The notes beneath the pieces were generated by a model, which saw only the letters and a program-made list of their open reading frames with translations, did no database searches and had not been told where the DNA came from. From the NCBI GenBank assembly GCA_902728285.1, contig CACVBU010000758.1:434001-498000 (forward strand): DNA of 64,000 nucleotides. The letters run 5' to 3'. This DNA comes from Clytia hemisphaerica. Taxonomy: Eukaryota > Cnidaria > Hydrozoa > Leptothecata > Clytiidae. Below, piece by piece: positions 1-9,418 of this stretch. The position numbers and the translations under genes are program-made. The stretch's first letter is position 1; every line of letters begins with the position of its first letter.

Positions 1-263
1 TAGATTATGTTAAAAATCTATGGTGTGGGGAAGGTTTAACCCTCTTAACTATGGGTTTTGAATACTTGATGGAGGAGGCCTAGCTGCTAAATGGATTTAT
101 TTTCCTTGGGTTTCACTTCCTCGACCCATCAAGATCTTCTTTTAATCAAGGATAACGCTTGTTTTTTACCCTCAATAAGTGAAGTAGCCTCTCCCATAGC
201 TTGACCTCATTGTTAGCATAGCTCCTTCACGTGTTCAAACTTTGCATATTCTTTGATTTTCAG
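1..263. other. Intronic sequence 5' of the first visible exon
   Basis: This stretch has no open frame of note. It ends in a pyrimidine-rich tract and CAG at 261-263, which I read as a splice acceptor. It is therefore taken as the 3' part of an intron whose upstream exon lies outside the window. Confidence 0.5.
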
Positions 264-361
264 AGCCAATTGCTGGTTCCGCAAACTCACAAAATGTGTC
301 CATGGACTTTGAGATTGGCGAATCTGATTTTTCAGCACTTAGCGAATTCCTTGGACCAGAG
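264..361 (+). CDS. Internal coding exon of an unidentified acidic-tailed protein
   Basis: An exon-like block sits between a TTTTCAG acceptor ending at 263 and a GTAAGA donor starting at 362. In one frame it reads without stops (… SMDFEIGESDFSALSEFLGPE) and ends exactly on a codon, so the next intron is phase 0. The next in-frame exon with a good acceptor starts at 2600 and continues in phase 0. The 5' exons lie outside the window, so the protein cannot be named from this part. The intervening 2.2 kb intron contains a whole GPCR gene. The exon call rests on splice signals and frame only. Confidence 0.6.
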
Positions 362-2599
362 GTAAGATTTTATCTTGTCGAAAATAAAGGGTGTCGTCAT
401 TTGCATTGAATCGTCCAGCATTTTTTTGGGTCTACCTATGGCGTCCTATAGTTTTAGGACCTCAAAGATTTTCGTTTGTTTTTTCATTACTTTTGATTTG
501 CTGGGTATACCAAAATTTAAACTTGGCTCTTCTCGAAAAAATAATTTTATGATGAAACAATTTAATTTCAAATGAAATAACAAAGGGAACTTTTTTTAAT
601 AAGAGAGCCTGGAAGCTAGCTGTAATTGATTTTGCTTTTCATCAAAAAAAAAAAGGAAAATAAGGAATTGTGAAAAATACTTGATAAACCATTGAAAATA
701 ATATTTGAAAATAAATAAATCAAATTTCAAAGTTCAAATTAAAATTTCGAGAATGGATAATTTTATACTATGTGTTCACTTGACCATCGATGAAATTCTC
801 TATACAAACAATACGCCAAATGTCACAAACCCAAAACAATCTCGAAATGCAGAAGACACAATTATCTATTTTTCAGCCAGCATTCTTGTGTCTCTTTTCT
901 CAACATTGGCCAACTTTGGATTGGTTATTGGTTTGACAAAAACTAACAAGGAATTAACATTGTCTCAGAAACTCTATATTTATTTATCATTAACGGACGG
1001 TATTGTTGCTCTAATCATGCCTTATTATTCGTCCCTTGAGATGTTAAAATTTTCGGATTGTTTGGCGCTTAATATCGGAACAGCTGTATCAATATACGCT
1101 CAATTAACAAGCTTTGGAACACTCATCACGATCTCATATCTTCGGAACCTTGCCATTCGAAGACCATTTTACACTGTCCCTCAAAGAAATGTTTATTATG
1201 CTCTGATTTGCTGGAATTTGTTTGCGGTTTTGGCGGCTGTTAAGGCGTATCTCACATACACGTTGCCCTATTTGTCACAAATTCATTGGCTTCTTGCGGG
1301 CCTAATAACAGGACTCGTCGTCACTCTGGCTACCATTTTGAATATTTGGTCCAAGAGAATTTTGGGAAAACGGTCACGTGTGTCGTCAACAGACATCGAA
1401 GTACAACAACACAAACGTAACAAAGCAGCCGTTAAAATCTTGAACGTAATATTGCTAATCTACGCTGTTTGTATTATGCCGTTCAGTATCTATATGATTA
1501 TACTTGGTGTCGTAATGGTCGAGTACAAGGGCAAGGAAGACTTGTTACGCTTTGTTTACGGTTTATTTTCTTACGTGCACCTCCCGATTTTCCCATGCTC
1601 TGGTTTAAACGCTTTGGCATACTCACTGAAAGACAAAAAGATCAAGAATTATTTTAAACGTTTATTACGATGTAGTAAAAAATAAAGTGAAAATTAAGTA
1701 AAGCATTTGAACAAAAACTGTGTTTAGGTAAAATAAAGCTGGTTTTCATTTTTGAATTTCTGATTAGTTCGATTTTTTTCAGATTTCAGCTCAGCCTTGG
1801 CTGGATATATTTGGATTCTCGAATCTTCGAAATCTAGGTTCCTATCGGGATTTGTTGTTTTATTTTAGAAAATTTTTAGTTTGAAAATTGTGAATGTCTC
1901 GTTTGAACTTACTAGAAATTTTAGTGGTTGGTAGCACTCCACTTGATTGCAGGATGTGTGAATTAACGACTCACACTGGTAAATTTTGGTTAAAGAAGTC
2001 CATTCGTATTGATATAATATGTTTTTTATGTTCAAATTCGTCATTTCCTTCTTCTCTTTTATTCGTACGGCGACTCGGATACGGCACGCCGAACCGGGTT
2101 CTAGGCCAACTTTTCAAACTTTTCAATATTGCGTCTTTCCTAATCTCTCCTCTTCTAGATTGTGCTTGATCAACACTTTCTTCTCTTTTGGTTAGATGAC
2201 GGGTGACTTAAGTAGCAGAACATGCTTACTCATGGCCACACCTGATGCCAGACTTCGGTCTTCATCTATCCACACTCAATTAATTTCTCAACTTTTTTTA
2301 TGTTGACTTACCGGTTTTCTCTTCGCTCAATTTGTCTAATTGTAAGTTTGTTTGTTTTTTCGTTTTTTAGTCGCGTTTTGACGACCATAATACACGGGTT
2401 TGGAATCAGCTCTTTGTTTATTTTTTTTTATAAGTAGGATCAAAAAAATACAAGAAAACAAACTCTCTGATTGAGCAGTTTTCAACAAGCATTTGATCCT
2501 CCCCAGGAATCAATTTGTGTCTAGAAGGGTGAATATTTTAAGATAAGTGATCAAGAAAAAACGAAAAATCTTGCTTTCAATTTTTGCTCATTTTTCAGG
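362..2599 (+). other. Phase-0 intron of the acidic-tailed gene, hosting a GPCR
   Basis: The donor GTAAGA at 362 and acceptor TTTTTCAG ending at 2599 define an intron of about 2.24 kb between two in-frame coding blocks. Its only coding content is the intronless GPCR at 753-1685, in the same orientation. The rest is AT-rich with no further signal. Confidence 0.55.
753..1685 (+). CDS. Rhodopsin-class (class A) G protein-coupled receptor, intronless
   Basis: The first in-frame ATG at 753 gives 310 residues. An upstream in-frame TTG at 705 is ignored because it is not a normal start. Seven hydrophobic segments are visible. TM1 contains LANFGLVIG, with the conserved Asn. TM2 has LSLTDGIVAL, with the conserved Asp. 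TM3 begins after CLALNIG and ends in YLRN, where DRY is usual. TM4 has the conserved Trp (ICWNLF). TM6 has CIMPFSIY, with the conserved Pro. TM7 ends in GLNALAYSL, where NPxxY is usual, followed by a basic amphipathic helix 8 (KDKKIKNYFKRLL). The atypical DRY and NPxxY boxes are common in lineage-specific invertebrate receptors. The ligand cannot be told. The gene lacks introns and lies inside an intron of a same-strand gene. An AATAAA overlaps the stop codon, at about 1680. It appears intact. Confidence 0.85.
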   Translation: MDNFILCVHLTIDEILYTNNTPNVTNPKQSRNAEDTIIYFSASILVSLFSTLANFGLVIGLTKTNKELTLSQKLYIYLSLTDGIVALIMPYYSSLEMLKFSDCLALNIGTAVSIYAQLTSFGTLITISYLRNLAIRRPFYTVPQRNVYYALICWNLFAVLAAVKAYLTYTLPYLSQIHWLLAGLITGLVVTLATILNIWSKRILGKRSRVSSTDIEVQQHKRNKAAVKILNVILLIYAVCIMPFSIYMIILGVVMVEYKGKEDLLRFVYGLFSYVHLPIFPCSGLNALAYSLKDKKIKNYFKRLLRCSKK

Positions 2600-3081
2600 A
2601 ATTAAGTTCGTTCAAGAAGCAGAGTGCAAAACAAAAACCAAAACACGAGAAAACAACCCCTCAAGTGAATACCAACACCACCACGACGCTAGCCGAAACA
2701 GCTGAAAGCTATTCTGAGATGTCTCCTGAAGATATTTTGAACAGGGAGCTAGCAAAAGGTCTGGATATTAGTTCAACCTGTGACGGCGTCAAAAATGAAG
2801 AAAACAATGAAGGAAATACAGAAGATTCACCAGAAGATTCACCAGAAGGTTCACCAGAACCACAGCAAAGTAACCAAAAGATTCATCCAGAAACTGAAAG
2901 TAATAAAGAAGACGCTAGAGAGGAGAAAAGTGATAATTCAGAAACTGCAGAATTGATAAACAAAGACAATAGTGTGGAGGATCAAGATGAAGTTGGTAAT
3001 ACTGATGGTGGTGGACCAGTTGTTGCTGAGGATATTGCACCTGGTGGCAGTGATGATGAGTTTTATGATGCAGATCCTTAA
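2600..3081 (+). CDS. Terminal coding exon: acidic, disordered C-terminal tail
   Basis: The exon begins after TTTTTCAG at 2599 and runs 160 codons to TAA at 3079-3081. It joins the 264-361 exon in phase 0. It starts with a basic, Lys/Gln-rich stretch (FKKQSAKQKPKHEK), then Thr/Ser-rich and strongly acidic sequence with SPED/SPEG repeats. It ends in GGSDDEFYDADP, a short acidic aromatic motif that could be a linear docking peptide. There are no folded-domain signatures, so the tail is probably intrinsically disordered. I do not recognise the protein. The frame has no stops, its composition is non-random and an AATAAA follows at 3240, which supports a real 3' exon. Confidence 0.65.
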
Positions 3082-3239
3082 GGTGGTGGTTATGATGAAA
3101 TAGTAAGATAAATCGACACATAACTTTCGACTCAGGTACCTCGATGTATTTGTCCTATTTTGAGCTTAGCCTTGCCAAAGTTTTAAATACTGTCCTTTAT
3201 ACTCTCAACCACCCATCAAAGTCTGCATAATATTTTACC

Positions 3240-3245
3240 AATAAA
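3240..3245 (+). terminator. Polyadenylation signal AATAAA
   Basis: A canonical AATAAA lies about 160 bases downstream of the TAA of the acidic-tailed gene. It is the first good signal after that stop and is probably its cleavage and polyadenylation signal. Confidence 0.5.
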
Positions 3246-3783
3246 AATCTCGAACATGCTTTTTTCACGCTTTTAATATTGATAAAAAAATGATTGCCAC
3301 TATTAGAGCGATGATAAGTGGACTTGATGATTGACCAGAAAAAATGACGGGTAGATTTTTCTCTTCTGTTTTTATGCGTGCTGAAATTATTAAAAATGGA
3401 AAAATTCTTTTGATATTGAAATTTTACCTATAAAAACAGCCATCATCACCTGTCTAAAATTTTACTTGGTATTTCCTTAAAATTTAATTTGCCTCAAAAT
3501 TTAATTTGCCTCAAAATTGTTAATTCACTCGTTGGAAATTCTTGGGCAAATTTGAGGTATTTTTTCTGTTTGCCCCTCATACTTACTTACATATCCATAA
3601 ATTTAGTTTAGTCTCGCCAAGTAATTTGAAATTTTTTTCTTGTGTAAAATAGGGGTAGTTTTATATTGGACTTTGCATCGTGTTTGACGCCTTCAAATTT
3701 AGAATAGTTCTGTTCGATGTTTCTGATGCACACGCTTTATTTTGTAAGAACAAGTGAATTTGTTGAGACTCGGGTGTTCTCAA
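3246..3783. other. Gene-free spacer
   Basis: AT-rich sequence. The only visible pattern is a short direct duplication of AATTTAATTTGCCTCAAAA at about 3480-3515. Confidence 0.5.
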
Positions 3784-3785
3784 TA

Positions 3786-3973
3786 GACCTTTTCATAAAT
3801 TACGTTACCAACATCACTTGCCTCGTTTTGAAATTATTGCCAAGGTGATTAACTCCCAACGGACTACTTTCTATTCATAAAAAAATTATTTAATTTCTCA
3901 AGGGATATGATCACCATTGAAATTGTTTGAATACGAGGCAAGTGTTGTTCGTGATGTAATTTATGAAAAGGTC
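3786..3973. mobile_element. MITE copy 1, TA-flanked (GACCTTTTCATAAATTACGT ends)
   Basis: The terminal inverted repeats are GACCTTTTCATAAATTACGT and its complement. TA dinucleotides at 3784-3785 and 3974-3975 flank the element. A second, clearly homologous copy lies at 46128-46324, with the same internal CACTTGCCTCGTTTTGAAAT segment and its inverted counterpart. TA target duplication suggests Tc1/mariner-type mobilisation. It encodes no protein. Confidence 0.85.
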
Positions 3974-3975
3974 TA

Positions 3976-5542
3976 TGTGATGTGTTTTTCAGGCTTTAAA
4001 TACGTTCTTAAATATGCTTTCTTACGCTGTAAAGCTAGCGGCATACATCAGCATGTTTTGTATTTTAATATGTGCCATTTATGAGATTATTATGAGTTAG
4101 ATTATGTTTATAATTCAAATTCTAAGGTTATTGAGCCTCAAAAAGTGGATAAATATTCCAGACTTTTGACCCTTTTCGCGAAATTTAAATTCTCTAAACA
4201 TATTCCAGAAACTTTTTTATAACCTTTAATTAATGAAGCCAACATGAGCCATACGGATGAATTTTGAATTTTATAATTAGAATTTTTCAGTTTATATATT
4301 AATTTATACATTATTTTTTTTATCTTTTATTCTTTAGAAATCTAGGAATTCAGAATAAGGTTAGGTTGGAAGGATAATTTTGTTTTCTCTGCTAAAGAGG
4401 GTTCTGTTGAAAAATTAATGATGGACAAAAAAATAAAGAGAAAAGGCTTTTAATTTGATTTTTGGAAACTTGCTCTTAAATTCTTTAAAGGCAAGAACTA
4501 GTTTAACCCTTCGACTAGTTAAACCCTGGGGGCAAAGAGCCCCCCCCCCCTCCAAAAAAAACTGAAACTTTTGATAATTTTTGAAATATTTATACAATTG
4601 ACTTGACATTTTTTAAATGTGCACCAAATATGAATTTGCATCTTTGACATTATTGATGACGTCATCATCATTTGAAAATGCCGAAAATAGTACCCCCGTA
4701 CCCCCTCTTTTTTTTTTTTTCATTTCTATTTTTTTGCTCCAATTTTGTGAGGCGACTCCTACACGTATTTTTTGGATACCTACTGGTATCGTGTATTTTA
4801 CCGACCAAAATTGTCCTTTTTTGCCTTAATCAGCCCTAGGCTACTGCATCTAGGAAAAATGCTATAGGTTTGAAATTTCGACAAATATTTATAATAGTAG
4901 GGGGCCAGGTCTGGGGTCCCGTGACATCTTTTTTACGACCTACCCATTTTTAGTTTATTCCAAAGAACAGTATATTACAAGATATTTTTGAGAGGGAGGA
5001 AGCGGATTAGGCCAGGGAAAACTTTTTATGACCAAAATAGTGACGCCATAGGCAAAACCGCAAGGGAAAATAAGGGGTAGATCCTTATCTACCAATGATC
5101 AAAATTTCAAGGTCATTAGTACATTTCAATCTTGAGATTTTAAGGGGGGAGGGTCAGCAGTTTTTTCATCTACCCACCTGAAGAATGGATTATCTAGACA
5201 TCGAAATTTAACAAACCATAACATTTTCGGTCAAGGTCTTTCGCGAGGTTGATTTTTCTGAAAATTTACCCAACAAAATGCGATTCTCGGCACCAGATGG
5301 TCAGAAACTTAACAAAATAACCCCATTTTCTTTATCTACTTTTCACACTAAATTTGTTGGTGGCATCGGATATTTCATTTTCAGAGAAAAAATCTTTAGA
5401 AAAGGGGGGCTTGATGAATTCTATCGATTAATAAAAATTTATTCAATGGAAAACTGCATGAGATCAGAGAGGCGAAGTTTTTTTGTCAATTCTACAACGT
5501 ATTAGGAGCATGATAATAAAATTTGCCTTGATCTAAGGCATA
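3976..5542. other. Gene-free AT-rich spacer with homopolymer runs
   Basis: No supported gene. The stretch includes a C-run next to an A-run around 4530-4560, a T-run near 4710, and a palindromic TGACGTCATCA around 4656. A similar TTGATGACGTCA context recurs near 52245 inside another element, so part of this spacer is probably degenerate repeat. Confidence 0.4.
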
Positions 5543-5760
5543 GATTTATAAAGCCCGAAGAGCTAGATGGCGTGCTTTAAGCTCTTCCAAGCAAAAAATG
5601 AAAATCGCAAAAAATATTGCAGCTTTTGTTTTCGAAAACCCGCAAAGCTTCTGATTGGTCAAATTGCTGAAATTTTATTGTAATGTCACGTGACTTAGGT
5701 AGGATTTCGGATTTTTGTTCAGCAAAAGCACGATATCTAGCCCTTCGGGCTTAATAAATC
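5543..5760. mobile_element. MITE, TA-flanked, with AGCCCGAAG inverted ends
   Basis: The left end GATTTATAAAGCCCGAAG is matched by CTTCGGGCTTAATAAATC at the right, and TA flanks both ends (5541-5542 and 5761-5762). The interior carries a GTCACGTGAC palindrome. A related right half, with CACGTGA, GTAGGA and CTAACCCTTCGGG, occurs near 25170-25255. Confidence 0.75.
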
Positions 5761-5762
5761 TA

Positions 5763-7414
5763 TGGTCTAAGGGGTACTCTACGAAGTAACACAATTCAAT
5801 CTCTCGACTGATGGTCAGTTAAAATGTCCTTTGGTCAATTGGTCAATCTCCATCTCTTTAACCCATCATATGAGAAAGCCAACTGCATTTCTTTCATTAT
5901 TTATCATTATAAATTCATGGTATCATTTAGAGCTAAGAACGAAAAAAAATAAAAAAAATTTACCGAACAAGTGACAAAACAAAAAAATATGACAGATTTT
6001 ATGGTATGGTATATTTTGTTTTATTTAAAGTAATTTACACTAAGTTTAAGCATATAAACGTTTTTCTAACCTATAAAAACACACTATTGGAATCCCGACA
6101 TTTTATGACTAGCTCCGTATTACAAACAACGACTTTTACATTATATACCCTGGGTCAAGCTATATCTGCCATTATTGATCGGAGTTTTCAGAAAAATAGT
6201 ACCCTATATGGTAGCACTACTCGATGTGGGTCACTTTTTCACTGTCATTGAGTAGTGGTACCCTTAGGGTACCATTTTCGAAGTCTCCCTGTTCTTCCCA
6301 ACTAGTATTTTTTCCAAGAAAAAACTGTGACTGAATTCTCAACCCTTCCCCATGACTTGTGTTAGTAAAAATAGGTACTCAGTAGTTCAACCTCTTAGAC
6401 GATCTTATCACTAATGTAAAAAAGGGAATAATTAGTTCCAATAAAGGTAATATGTTAACAATTCTTTTCATCTTTCAGACTGGCAGCAATTAAGAAATTC
6501 AGATCAGAGGATTAAATCAGAATCATGCTACCTGCGAGTGTGAAATAGGTACCTTGGTGACGGTGCCCCATTTTGCTTAAACAGGTTAAAATTTGAAATA
6601 CCCTTTACTTTATACCCTCAATATGACAATAATACCCTTTCGAAAAAGTCTCAAAATCATAATCTGATTGAACGTTTTTTTTTCTCTAGTACTTCCTAGT
6701 ACTTTGGATGAGGGTCAAGTATTCTTAACTTATTAACACTTGACTTTTTTACAAACATGAGAAATGATCAATTTGAGAGTTTTGGACTTTTGAGTGAACA
6801 TTTGGGTTAAAATTACATTTCTTCCTCAAAGCTTTCAATTTATCTCTAACAAAGAAAGCAGTTTTCTTCTGTTAACCAAATACGAAATAACTTATCAAAT
6901 AACTTATTCTTATCAAATTCTGTGAAATTCACACTAGAGGGTATTCTTAGGGTATTCTAAAGATTTGGCCAATTTTCACCCTGATATTCTTATAGAAGAT
7001 ATTCTTATAAAAAAAGCGTGAACCAGCCACGTGTGGTCGAGTCCCACTAAAGATGCTACAGATCCTAAAGGTTAGCCTATTACCTAATGGACGGGGTTGG
7101 TGGGATTAGCAGGGTAGGTAGAAAAATACAATAAGACTAGGGAGGGGAGTTTTCCTTAGTGGAAAGCTTGTAAAAGGCGACTAACAAAAAAAAACTACTT
7201 CAAAATTTCGCTGCTCAAATAAAAAAGTGAACCAAGGTTTAGCATTTTGCTCTTTAAGTTCCGTTTTCTTTTTACTTTCTGTTATTTTACCAGGTTAAAT
7301 TTTCTTGTAGTTGTTGTTTTTTAATTTTCTTTTGGGCTGAAATGGAATGAAATATGAGATTGGATTAAAGAAAAAAAAACTAATTAGTTGAATAGTGCTT
7401 AAAACCAGAACCTG
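5763..7414. other. Gene-free spacer with one imperfect hairpin
   Basis: No gene is supported. Positions 6210-6262 form an inverted repeat (GGTAGCACTACTCGATG against CATTGAGTAGTGGTACC). At 6985-7020 there is a solitary end of the TTCTTATAAAAAAAGCGTG repeat family. Confidence 0.4.
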
Positions 7415-7857
7415 TTACTCGAACTTTCCGAACCGACTTTTCACTCAAACTTATTGAACCCCGGAGGGGCACTCGATTTCTAAACGGCGGCATGTGCCGC
7501 CGAAAATTGCCTTTCAAAATCGGACCCTTATGCAGTTCTTGAGCAGTGAAAAGGTACCCTTACAGTGCATTTTACCGAACGTTTCTGACCCTTACAGTGC
7601 AGCTTGATTTCATATCTTATTTTGCTGAAGCCATCTGAAAATGAGTCTGAGATGTCGACACAATAATGTGAATTAAAACTGTAAAGATACACCAGATTTT
7701 TACTGTCAGACTTGCAATTAAGTAGTTCTCGAACACACCCTTACAGTGTATCCAGCTAAAAGAACACCCTTGTAGTGCACTCTATCAAAGTACACCCTTA
7801 CAGTGCATTTCAAGGGTCTCGAAAAATCGAACCATATGAGTGCCCCTGTTCGAGTAA
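7415..7857. repeat. GC-rich element with CCCTTACAGTGCA internal repeats
   Basis: It is bounded by TTACTCGAAC and its complement GTTCGAGTAA. Just inside the left end is ACCCCGGAGGGGCACTCG. The interior holds at least five near copies of ACCCTTACAGTGCA in one direction, and a GGCGGCATGTGCCGCC palindrome. Its motif set (CCCGGAGGGG, ACCCTTA, GGCGGCAC) recurs in this window near 12.6, 15.5, 32.4 and 45.7 kb, so it is one copy of a dispersed family. Confidence 0.6.
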
Positions 7858-8191
7858 TAAGGTCTGAAAAATTTGATTTTGGAAGGTAGAAACCAAATGT
7901 CAACTCATTAAGAAAATACAAGCTTTTTTTCGTCAACCAATATATATTTTCTGTTTTTTAAAATTTTCAATTTTCGTCAAAAAAGTGATGTTACTACATA
8001 ATACAATGTCGTCATTAAAAAAGAAAAGAAAAAGAAAAAGAAACTGTTTATGAAAAATCCTCTTCAAAAAGTATGTTCGCTTTAAGCTTGAGGTACCTTT
8101 GAACTTTATGTTTGTTCGTAATATAAGAGACATTATATTCCGACTAGGCTTAAGGGGTTCTTATCCAACGCTTGCGCCGAAATTGAGCATA

Positions 8192-8445
8192 CAGTGTGTC
8201 CCAAAAAAGTAAACAAATTATTATATTAAAGTCATCATTATATATGCGAAGTTTTATGACTTAGTTTACTTGTTTACTTTCAATCTCCAAAAATTAATTT
8301 AGTCATCTTGGGAATTGAATATCTAATGATTGAACAAAGAATTCTAATCTTCAATTATTCCATTCCCCAGTTTAGATGACGAGTTTTGTGTTTTGAGGAT
8401 TTTCCTTTATATAAAAATATGCCCGCTTTTTTTTGGGACATACTG
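8192..8445. mobile_element. Mariner-type MITE, TA-flanked (CAGTGTGTCCCAAAAAA ends)
   Basis: The left end CAGTGTGTCCCAAAAAAG and the right end CTTTTTTTTGGGACATACTG are near-perfect inverted repeats. TA flanks both sides (8190-8191 and 8446-8447). Length is 254 bp and no coding capacity is visible. Confidence 0.85.
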
Positions 8446-8609
8446 TACATTCTTGTTCTCACTCGTTATAGAGAGACGAAAGCTTTCCAATAAAATTTAA
8501 GCTTCTGCGAATATTACTTTTTGAAGGATCTCCTGTTTTTATAGTTTTTAAAATTCAGATACCATAATATCGAAAAATATTCATGCACATTTCTATTTAC
8601 AATACAATA

Positions 8610-8780
8610 GTTCTATTTATACTGAGACGATTAATTTGTCTGAGACGAGCAATTTAGAAAATGAGCATTATGGAGGAGTGTACTTTTTATTCATGTTTCA
8701 ATAAATAGGATTTCCTCCACAGATCACATTTTACAAACTACTCGTCTCAGACGATTTTTCCGTCTCAGTATAAATGGAAC
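8610..8780. mobile_element. MITE, TA-flanked (GTTCTATTTATACTGAGACG ends)
   Basis: The left GTTCTATTTATACTGAGACG and the right CGTCTCAGTATAAATGGAAC are inverted repeats with two mismatches. TA lies at 8608-8609 and 8781-8782. A subterminal GTCTGAGACGAG / CTCGTCTCAGAC pair makes a second stem. Confidence 0.85.
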
Positions 8781-8782
8781 TA

Positions 8783-9192
8783 ATGTTTAAAAAAAGTGTA
8801 AAATTGGTTGTTCTTGTTTAATAAATTGGGAATAAATTACTGCGTGTCTTTAACTTAATAATATAGCTCATAATTTCTACGACTACTAATTTTAATAATA
8901 CCTTGAAATTAACTCATTTATTTTTCTACAGACTGTGCGAGCATTTCAAATAACAATAATGGTGTCATTTTCAATGTAATAACAGATAGCTATTAACTGA
9001 TAACAGATTTTCAAAGTATGAAAAAGTAAGTTTGTTCAATCCTTATTACCATACTGCATTAATATCCCAACTTCGTGTTTCAAATCCCCATATGCCCTAA
9101 CCTTTATATGTAAACCCCACCTATCGCCTCCAATTTTAAGGAGACCCAAAATTTTCACTTTTAGATTTAAAGATTATATCCAAAAAGATATA
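8783..9192. other. Spacer downstream of the OSGIN-like gene
   Basis: AT-rich sequence with no gene or clear repeat. At 9193-9198 the plus strand reads TTTATT, a minus-strand AATAAA about 220 bases after the OSGIN-like stop and a plausible polyadenylation signal. Confidence 0.4.
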
Positions 9193-9418
9193 TTTATTTA
9201 CATCTATCTATCTACATATATTGAAAGTTCTCTAACTACTTAGCTCATTTCCCCTACAGCTTAAGAGAGCCTGTCTACAGAGCATCCTCGAAAGAAATGA
9301 GAACCTGTTTTTAAAGTATCCTTTAATCACAAAGACCAGATATTTCAACACGTTTTTTACATCAAAAAGGTGAACCTGTATTTCAACCATCCTTGGAAGA
9401 AAAATGACCAGCTGTTTT

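Noticed and set aside
705..752. N-terminal extension of the GPCR from TTG
   Set aside because: TTG is not a usual nuclear start in animals, and the ATG at 753 gives a normal short extracellular N-terminus.
7020..7130. tRNA-like B-box word (GGTCGAGTCCC) and an A-box-like word
   Set aside because: The two boxes are in the wrong order for a tRNA or SINE on that strand and no cloverleaf forms.
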